In this document: positions 22,824 through 26,356 of the stretch, piece after piece
Layout of the letters: each line of letters starts with the position of its first letter
Numbering within the stretch: position 1 is the first letter of the stretch
IMG/VR virus record: IMGVR_UViG_3300006929_000099
Span: 1 to 26,356 of that record
From: a virus
Reading direction: 5' to 3' (one strand)
DNA length: 26,356 nt
The notes under the pieces: generated by a model
The model's input: the letters and a program-made list of their open reading frames with translations, nothing else
Told to the model about the DNA's origin: nothing
Databases searched by the model: none
Position numbers and translations under genes: made by a program

Positions 22824-23828
22824 CTACGCTGCTACTGAAAAAGAAATGTTGTCGGCGACGGACGACAACGCGTGCTGATCAAGATGCGCGTATCGTTGCA
22901 CCATCTTAAAGTCCGACCAACCGCCGAGCGCTTGCAGCTCAGGCAGTGACGTCCCGGCTTGCACGTGCCAGCTCGCCCAGGTGTGGCGCAGGTCATGCCA
23001 GCGGAAACCTTCGAGCCCGCATTCCTTGAGCGCCTTGTACCATAATTTTTTCATGGGCTCCTTGCGAGTGAAGAGTCGAGCGCCCGGCGCTGGGTTCAGC
23101 TCCCTGATCACGGCAATCGCTTCGGCGTTAAGTGGAACGATGTGTGTGCGGCCTCCCTTAAATTTTTCCTCGGGCACAACAGCGGTTCGAGTTGCCAAAT
23201 TAATTTCAGACTCGAGCATTCCAAAAACATTCGCCGCGCGCAGACCAGTCGCCAAAGCGAAGCGTGCAGCGAGTGCAGTCTCGCGGCAGCCACTCTCGAG
23301 CCGCGCGATTAATTGTGCGGCCTGCTCTTTTGTCGCCCAGGTGTTGCGCGAATTTTTTTCCGCCACAATCGCGGGCAGACGTGGGACCGCGTCGATCCAC
23401 TCCCACTTATATGCGTAGTTGAGTAACGAGCGGATCGCGGCGAGGTAGCGGTTGCGCGTCGCCGGCGTGACCTTCTTCTTTCCATAGCCGCGACGATTGC
23501 TGAGCGTGGAGAGCACCCGTTCGATCTCGTCGCGCCGGATGTCGATGACCGGGCGGTCGCCGAAGTGTTCCAACCAAAATTTTTCCTGTGCGTTAACGGG
23601 AGACTTCCGAAACGGCAACACGCGATCTTCCCACAGCGCGAACAGCGCGGCGAAGGTGTAGTTCTCTTTTTTCTTTTCGACCGCGCTCGGGTGCTCGAGA
23701 ATTTCTGCGATGCGGATCTCCGCAAGCTTCTGCGCGTCGCGCTTGGACGTCGTCGACAAGCTCTCGCGAATGCGTCGGCCGTTAATCGTGTGATCTAACC
23801 ACCAGATTTTTTTTCTTTTGAGTATCAT
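22824..23828 (-). CDS. int: Tyrosine site-specific integrase, 334 aa
   Basis: It catalyses phage integration and excision. The N-terminal region (1-45) has a lysine/arginine-rich arm-binding domain, residues 55-160 the SAM-like core-binding domain, and residues 160-334 the catalytic domain. Catalytic residues are R197 (ATGLRAAN), K224 (EKFKGG), H278 and R281 (HDLRHTWAS), W304 (GGWSDFK) and Y313 (QRYAHL), all present. I prefer ATG 23828 over 23840 because the bases before it (GGGAAACAAA) match a leader shared by the other genes of this operon; the longer form adds four residues. The attP and candidate arm sites lie about 1.1 kb away. Confidence 0.92.
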   Translation of the reverse strand: MILKRKKIWWLDHTINGRRIRESLSTTSKRDAQKLAEIRIAEILEHPSAVEKKKENYTFAALFALWEDRVLPFRKSPVNAQEKFWLEHFGDRPVIDIRRDEIERVLSTLSNRRGYGKKKVTPATRNRYLAAIRSLLNYAYKWEWIDAVPRLPAIVAEKNSRNTWATKEQAAQLIARLESGCRETALAARFALATGLRAANVFGMLESEINLATRTAVVPEEKFKGGRTHIVPLNAEAIAVIRELNPAPGARLFTRKEPMKKLWYKALKECGLEGFRWHDLRHTWASWHVQAGTSLPELQALGGWSDFKMVQRYAHLDQHALSSVADNISFSVAA

Positions 23829-23861
23829 TTTGTTTCCCATTGGTTGTGAATGCTTTCACCC

Positions 23862-23884
23862 AAAAACCCCAGCGAGCCGGGGTT
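23862..23884 (-). terminator. Rho-independent terminator after the 104-aa gene
   Basis: AACCCC (23865-23870) pairs with GGGGTT (23879-23884) around an 8-base loop. On the minus strand the stem ends in TTTTT (rc of 23862-23866), a proper U-tract. It ends transcription of the small-gene operon before integrase, probably limiting integrase expression; read-through could still supply it. Confidence 0.7.
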
Positions 23885-23908
23885 GTGGGGGTGCGGGTGT
23901 GGCTTGGA

Positions 23909-24223
23909 TTATGCTGCTCTGCCGTGAGCCTCCTCCCACGCGCAAATTTTATCGGACTCTTCGCGCTCCCAAATTTCTCTGATCTCGTCGTGCGAACAAC
24001 CGTACACTTCGTGCCACCAATCTTGTACTCCTCGGTCTGCTTCCCATCGCTCAAACCCGTCGTCGATTCCACATTCGGCGTGACGTAACCAGGCGTTTTC
24101 TGCGTCAGCTTCTCCCTCGGCTTCTGCGACGTACATCAAGTACTCGTCGTATTCCTCGGCTGTCATTAAACGGTCGTAAAAAATTATTGCTGCGGTAAGA
24201 TCTAAAAGTTCAGTTAAGTTCAT
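23909..24223 (-). CDS. Acidic hypothetical phage protein, 104 aa
   Basis: The ATG 24223 follows AGGGGAAACGAA, a good ribosome site in a leader shared with its neighbours. The product is strongly acidic (many Glu and Asp) and Trp/Ala-rich, e.g. MYVAEAEGEADAENAW, then ERWEADRGVQDWWHEVYG, with two cysteines (52 and 76). It is a soluble helical protein without a membrane segment. A charge and length like this resemble DNA-mimic or anti-host proteins, but that is only a hint. It belongs to an operon with two small genes and integrase. Confidence 0.72.
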   Translation of the reverse strand: MNLTELLDLTAAIIFYDRLMTAEEYDEYLMYVAEAEGEADAENAWLRHAECGIDDGFERWEADRGVQDWWHEVYGCSHDEIREIWEREESDKICAWEEAHGRAA

Positions 24224-24244
24224 TTCGTTTCCCCTGTTGGTTGA

Positions 24245-24262
24245 CGGGCCGTCCTTGGCCCG
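24245..24262. repeat. Intergenic hairpin before the 104-aa gene
   Basis: CGGGCC (24245-24250) and GGCCCG (24257-24262) form a perfect 6-bp stem with a 6-base loop. On the minus strand it lies between the stop of the gene before and the shared leader, with no U-tract, so it may be an mRNA stability or processing element rather than a terminator. Confidence 0.5.
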
Positions 24263-24268
24263 GTTGAA

Positions 24269-24565
24269 TTACTGCTCGGCGTTAAAAAATTCAGCCGCTT
24301 CGTCATTAATAATCCAGTCATTCGTCTTAGCGCCTCGCGAGGATTCGCGCGTGTCGGTAATCGCCATCTTTTGTTCTAGCGATGACATAGTCCCGCCGAT
24401 GCTTTGCTTTGTTCCGCCGAGAACTTTAAGCAAATCGTCGGCGTTCATGTAAGACAAATTTTCGTCTTCATCGCATGCGCCGCATATTTCCATCGAGGTG
24501 TTGTAGAAAGCGCGCAACATTGCAATCTCGTTGTCCGTGTATTCTGTGTTTCCGATCTTGGTCAT
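24269..24565 (-). CDS. Internal-start product, winged-helix-like, 98 aa (in-frame within the preceding gene)
   Basis: The internal ATG 24565 has a strong AAGGGG 7-8 bases upstream, in the same leader pattern as the adjacent genes, so an independent short product is likely. Its MTKIGNTEYTDNEIAMLRAF helix and SIGGTMSSLEQKM recognition-like helix suggest a small DNA-binding winged helix. It could be an excisionase- or regulator-type protein near integrase, but I cannot name one. The same reading frame extends upstream without a stop. Confidence 0.5.
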   Translation of the reverse strand: MTKIGNTEYTDNEIAMLRAFYNTSMEICGACDEDENLSYMNADDLLKVLGGTKQSIGGTMSSLEQKMAITDTRESSRGAKTNDWIINDEAAEFFNAEQ

Positions 24566-24775
24566 TTCTGTTTCCCCTTGGTTGGTTACACATTCCGCGC
24601 AATCACACGCGAAGATGTTTTTCCTGCGGGTGGATTCGCGGGCTTCTCTCACTGTGTCGAAACTCATCACTGCGTCATGCGTGGTATCGAACGAGTAGCC
24701 GTAGCGCAAAGTGACGATTATGCCGCTGCCGCTGGCTCGCTCGTCGTCCCAGCTTTCAATATGTTTGGCTCCCAT
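24269..24775 (-). CDS. Small lysogeny-region protein, 168 aa, apparent fusion of two former genes
   Basis: ATG 24775 follows AAAGGGGAACGAC, a good ribosome site. The first 70 residues begin MGAKHIESWDDERASGSGIIVT and end near NIFACDCAEC (two cysteines in a CxCxxC-like group). At residue 71 the frame passes through TNQGETEM, where a full leader (AAGGGGAAACAGAA then ATG at 24565) is embedded. The second half (residues 71-168) has a winged-helix flavour: TDNEIAMLRAF, then LLKVLGGTKQSIGGTMSSLEQKM. It looks like two genes joined by loss of the first stop codon, with the second start still used. The function of both parts is unknown. An upstream ATG at 24808 gives 11 more residues without a clear ribosome site. 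Confidence 0.65.
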   Translation of the reverse strand: MGAKHIESWDDERASGSGIIVTLRYGYSFDTTHDAVMSFDTVREARESTRRKNIFACDCAECVTNQGETEMTKIGNTEYTDNEIAMLRAFYNTSMEICGACDEDENLSYMNADDLLKVLGGTKQSIGGTMSSLEQKMAITDTRESSRGAKTNDWIINDEAAEFFNAEQ

Positions 24776-24818
24776 GTCGTTCCCCTTTCTCTCTCTGTTT
24801 TGAAACATCTTGAGATTA

Positions 24819-24847
24819 ATTTTAAACTTTTAGTTGGATTTCTGCAA
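24819..24847 (-). promoter_or_regulatory. Promoter for the leftward small-gene operon, with overlapping motif
   Basis: On the minus strand TTGCAG (24847-24842), a 17-base spacer and TAAAAT (24824-24819) form a credible sigma-70 promoter; the -10 matches 5 of 6. The spacer contains the dispersed motif (plus strand TAAACTTTTAGTTG, 24823-24836), so a protein bound there would block this promoter. Confidence 0.55.
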
Positions 24848-24911
24848 GAGGAAAAAGAGATGATTTGTATAAGTTTCGTGTGTCTTTTTTCGTTCGCACT
24901 TTTTGCACTTT

Positions 24912-24926
24912 TCAACAAAAAGTTGA
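24912..24926. repeat. Palindromic variant of the dispersed motif
   Basis: TCAAC-AAAAA-GTTGA is a perfect dyad with an A5 centre. Its minus-strand version (TCAACTTTTTGTTGA) overlaps the dispersed motif core. It lies between the leftward promoter and attP and may be an operator or a bending site for integration. Confidence 0.4.
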
Positions 24927-24967
24927 TTTTAAGCCCTTGTTTTGTAAGTGCTTTTTATTCAATCCTA

Positions 24968-25014
24968 GACTGTTAATCACTAGGTCGGCGGTTCGAGCCC
25001 GTCCCGGGGAGCCA
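24968..25014 (+). other. attP core: 3' end of tRNA-Asn (anticodon GTT to CCA)
   Basis: The 47 bases from GACTGTTAATC to GCCA match the anticodon loop, variable loop, T-arm (GGCGG-TTCGAGC-CCGTC) and acceptor 3' strand of a tRNA-Asn ending in CCA. The bases 5' of the anticodon arm cannot pair as a tRNA, so homology starts at the anticodon arm. Integration here would rebuild an intact host tRNA gene, the usual tyrosine-integrase strategy. It is not a functional tRNA gene. It lies 1.1 kb from the integrase. Confidence 0.8.
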
Positions 25015-25102
25015 ATTACACTCTTCTCTTTTCCGTTGCAGAACAGAAACTTACGCGATTATGCCCGCGCTGCGGGCTCGCGTCAATTCGTTTTGAGCAA
25101 CG

Positions 25103-25134
25103 CCGATTGTGACCGATTTGTGACCGTTTTGTGG
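25103..25134 (+). repeat. Tandem TTGTGACC repeats near attP: candidate integrase arm sites
   Basis: Three near-repeats stand in tandem (GATTGTGACC, GATTTGTGACC, then GTTTTGTGGC), each about one helical turn apart, about 90 bp from the attP core. Such short direct repeats are typical of arm-type sites bound by tyrosine integrases. The first 22 bases recur exactly at 12250-12271. Confidence 0.45.
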
Positions 25135-25153
25135 CAATTCTTGTTTCCAATCC

Positions 25154-25171
25154 TAAACTTTTTGTTGTATG
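25154..25171 (+). promoter_or_regulatory. Operator O1 candidate, TAAACTTTTTGTTGTATG
   Basis: The plus strand holds TAAACTTTTTGTTG followed by TATG. Its 14-base 3' part (25158-25171) recurs inverted at 25285-25298 with one mismatch. The pair flanks the region just upstream of the repressor-like gene and may be a looping operator set. Confidence 0.5.
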
Positions 25172-25194
25172 TCTTCGAACGAAAACAGAAAACC

Positions 25195-25212
25195 CAATCG
25201 AAACATTTTGTT
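25195..25212 (+). promoter_or_regulatory. AATCGAAACATTTTGTTT site between the repressor-region operators
   Basis: This site matches the arms of the 18202-18263 inverted repeat (AATCGAAACATATTGTT) with one or two changes. It lies between operator candidates O1 and O2, about 100 bp upstream of the repressor-like gene. It could let the replication-region regulator act on the repressor gene. Confidence 0.45.
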
Positions 25213-25249
25213 TATTTTTACGCGGCAAACGTTTACCATTCGCGGAGTT

Positions 25250-25271
25250 CCCCCCGTTACCAACCGGGGGG
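25250..25271. repeat. C6/G6 hairpin upstream of the repressor-like gene
   Basis: CCCCCCG (25250-25256) pairs with CGGGGGG (25265-25271) around an 8-base loop. It lies in the probable 5' leader of the repressor-like gene, 36 bases before its start codon. A U-tract is absent, so an mRNA structural or translational control role is more likely than termination. Confidence 0.4.
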
Positions 25272-25284
25272 TAGGTAAAAATTC

Positions 25285-25298
25285 CATACAACAAAAGG
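25285..25298 (-). promoter_or_regulatory. Operator O2 candidate over the repressor-like gene's ribosome site
   Basis: Minus-strand CCTTTTGTTGTATG is the inverted partner of O1 (13 of 14 bases). The plus strand reads CATACAACAAAAGG, and its AAAGG is the presumed ribosome site of the gene starting at 25308. A bound protein here would shut down the gene, so autorepression is a simple reading. Confidence 0.5.
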
Positions 25299-25307
25299 TT
25301 TGAAATT

Positions 25308-25943
25308 ATGGACAGCGCATTCATCGAACGACTCGTCACAAGCTGCGACGAGGCAGGAATACCCGAGCCGAATCGCGGCCGGTTTCAAAACCTGGCCGGG
25401 CAGATGGGTGTGTCGCACACAGCCGTTTGCGGATGGTTCACCGGTCGCTCGCGACCACGTTATGATCGAATCGAGCACCTCTCCGAGATCTTGAACGTCG
25501 ATCCAATGTGGCTCGGCTTCGGTCGAGAGCTCGGCGTCACGGCGGGCGACGTTCCGGTCGAATGGGTCCACGCCGCGACCGCCGGCGTCACGAGCATGCT
25601 GTTGTTTAACAACTGGAGTGTCGCCGCCGGCACTCGCGAAGGTGAAGTACTCGCGGTGAAGTCAGGCCGCTCTCGTCGCATTCATCCTGCGACGGCGAAG
25701 GGCAGTGGGGATAATTGGACCGGCGTCTTCGACGCACGCGCATGGGCAGACGATGAAGTAGAGACGCCGCTCGTTTGTTTTGTCCCAGACCGCCCGTGGT
25801 TTTTCGACACCGGTTCGGTGAAAGCAAAGCACGCGGAGAAGCGCGGGCCGAATGTCATTTTGAGTCTGGCTGGCACGTGCACGAAACGCTCGTGCGTACC
25901 GACCGTCGGCGGTTCGAAGTTAACCGCGTTCGACTTCGTTTAA
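25308..25943 (+). CDS. Repressor-like HTH protein with possible degenerate nuclease-fold C-terminus, 211 aa
   Basis: The N-terminal residues 24-75 form a classic XRE/CI helix-turn-helix (FQNLAGQMGVSHTAVCGWFTG, then ILNVDPMWLGFG). No RecA-cleavage (S24 peptidase) domain follows. Instead residues 88-180 read like a PD-(D/E)XK small-nuclease layout: a helix (ATAGVTSMLLFNNW), GEVLAVKSGRSRRIHPATA (112-130) and FDARAWADDE, VCFVPDRPWFF. In active relatives the second strand ends QVK-TA; here HPATA lacks the catalytic Lys, so it looks dead. Likely the lysogeny repressor, with induction other than RecA cleavage. Its stop TAA overlaps the convergent holin stop within TTAA. The start has AAAGG 9 bases upstream. 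Confidence 0.72.
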   Translation: MDSAFIERLVTSCDEAGIPEPNRGRFQNLAGQMGVSHTAVCGWFTGRSRPRYDRIEHLSEILNVDPMWLGFGRELGVTAGDVPVEWVHAATAGVTSMLLFNNWSVAAGTREGEVLAVKSGRSRRIHPATAKGSGDNWTGVFDARAWADDEVETPLVCFVPDRPWFFDTGSVKAKHAEKRGPNVILSLAGTCTKRSCVPTVGGSKLTAFDFV

Positions 25944-26329
25944 TCTCGAGCGACGCCCTTCGATTTTTCGAAACTGCGCAAGCCTGACATCCCGAGCATC
26001 GCCATTAGGATCGTGTTGAGCGGTCCGATGTCGATCTCGGGAAGCGGCTCGTTGTAGCCCGCAACAGCGAATGCAAACACAAGCGCCGGCGCGAGGATGA
26101 AGTGCCACGCCAAGGCGCTCACCGCCACCCATCCGACCGCCGGTCGCCAGCCGCTCACGAACAGCGACTTGTGCGCGGCTTCCGTTTTGTTGACTTCCAT
26201 CTGCGCCAAATTTTGCTCGAGCATCGCCGTCTCGATCTCGTGCTCGAGTTTTGCCTTAAGGTCTTTATCGGCAACGAACTTGTCGAGAACTTTGCCCACG
26301 GCTCCGACGATTGTCTCAGCGATTGGCAT
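25940..26329 (-). CDS. Holin of the 3TM type, 129 aa
   Basis: Residues 1-65 are a charged amphipathic start (IVGAVGKVLDKFVADKDLKAKLEHEIETAML, then EVNKTEAAHKSLFVSGWRPAVGW). Then two to three hydrophobic segments follow: VAVSALAWHFILAPALVFAFAVAG (about 68-91) and a C-terminal IGPLNTILMAMLGMSGLRSFEK. This order, with HKSLFVSGWRPAVGW before the first segment, fits the GTA-holin_3TM group that permeabilises the membrane at lysis. ATG 26329 has GGAG about 9 bases upstream. It is the last late-strand gene and is convergent with the repressor-like gene. Confidence 0.8.
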   Translation of the reverse strand: MPIAETIVGAVGKVLDKFVADKDLKAKLEHEIETAMLEQNLAQMEVNKTEAAHKSLFVSGWRPAVGWVAVSALAWHFILAPALVFAFAVAGYNEPLPEIDIGPLNTILMAMLGMSGLRSFEKSKGVARD

Positions 26330-26332
26330 TTA

Positions 26333-26356
26333 TCAGATCTCCGTCAGATGCGCGGC
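26333..26356 (-). CDS. Possible 3' end of an upstream lysis or late gene (partial)
   Basis: One frame from the window edge reads seven codons and stops at TGA (26333-26335), just before the holin start. Another frame is open. This may be the tail of a neighbouring late gene, but the piece is too short to identify. Confidence 0.25.
   Translation of the reverse strand, partial: AAHLTEI

Larger units (their letters stand above)
24776..25307. other. Regulatory gap of the lysogeny region without a convincing gene
   Basis: This 530-bp stretch holds attP, a promoter for the leftward small-gene operon, three copies of the TAAACTTTTNGTTG motif, one AATCGAAACAT site, candidate integrase arm sites, a C6/G6 hairpin and an inverted operator pair. 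It also contains a GCCCGC-GCT-GCGGGC hairpin (25063-25077). A plus-strand open frame across 24865-25278 crosses attP and reads as noise. Confidence 0.6.

Noticed and set aside
23782-24072. Minus-strand 96-codon frame overlapping the 104-aa gene
   Set aside because: It is out of frame with a gene that has a strong ribosome site, and it runs across the terminator.
24968-25014. A complete tRNA-Asn gene
   Set aside because: Only the part from the anticodon arm to CCA is present; the 5' half cannot form D- or acceptor stems.
24865-25278. Plus-strand 137-codon frame across attP
   Set aside because: It crosses the tRNA fragment and operator sites, has no ribosome site and is Phe/Arg-rich noise.

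Overview
The window is most of the genome of a temperate, short-tailed (podovirus-type) phage, and no clear host gene is present. The coding DNA is GC-rich with abundant GTG starts and 1-4 bp overlaps between genes. The regulatory gaps are strikingly AT-rich. The 3' part of a bacterial tRNA-Asn (24968-25014, ending in CCA) lies beside a tyrosine integrase with phage genes on both sides. I read it as the attP of a circular or excised phage genome, probably from a proteobacterial host (inferred only from the tRNA fragment and base composition).

Layout. From 12775 down to the left edge the minus strand is one long late (virion) cluster: small terminase candidate, large terminase, P22-like portal with a very proline-rich tail, two small proteins, scaffold, major capsid protein, a 57-aa protein behind a terminator-like hairpin, a coiled-coil protein, head-tail adaptor, tail nozzle-like protein, a GNAT acetyltransferase-like protein, and three unassigned proteins, the last cut by the window edge. 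A 3TM holin on the same strand at 25940-26329 fits the end of this late cluster re-entering at the right edge, so lysis and perhaps ejection or fiber genes probably lie outside the window.

The replication genes form a divergent block. On the minus strand are a YdaS-like regulator, a primase-helicase, a VRR-NUC nuclease and a SNF2-type helicase. On the plus strand are an unknown 118-aa protein, a Cas4/RecB-like nuclease (DUF2800), a ssDNA-binding protein (DUF2815), a winged-helix protein, a small zinc-ribbon/coiled-coil protein and a family A DNA polymerase. The two arms separate at a 107-bp gap holding a perfect 23-bp inverted repeat. Between the VRR-NUC and SNF2 genes, on the opposite strand, sits a two-gene cassette: a helix-turn-helix protein and a stand-alone PAS-domain protein. 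This is the most unusual part of the window.

The lysogeny region (22824-25943) holds the integrase, three small genes that share a copied leader before their starts, attP with candidate integrase arm sites, and a HTH repressor-like gene whose C-terminal half may be a dead nuclease fold. Several short motifs recur only or mainly in regulatory gaps: AATCGAAACAT at three loci, TAAACTTTTNGTTG at about six sites, and AGGTAGTC six times in 140 bp. They suggest a layered control network plus a candidate replication origin.
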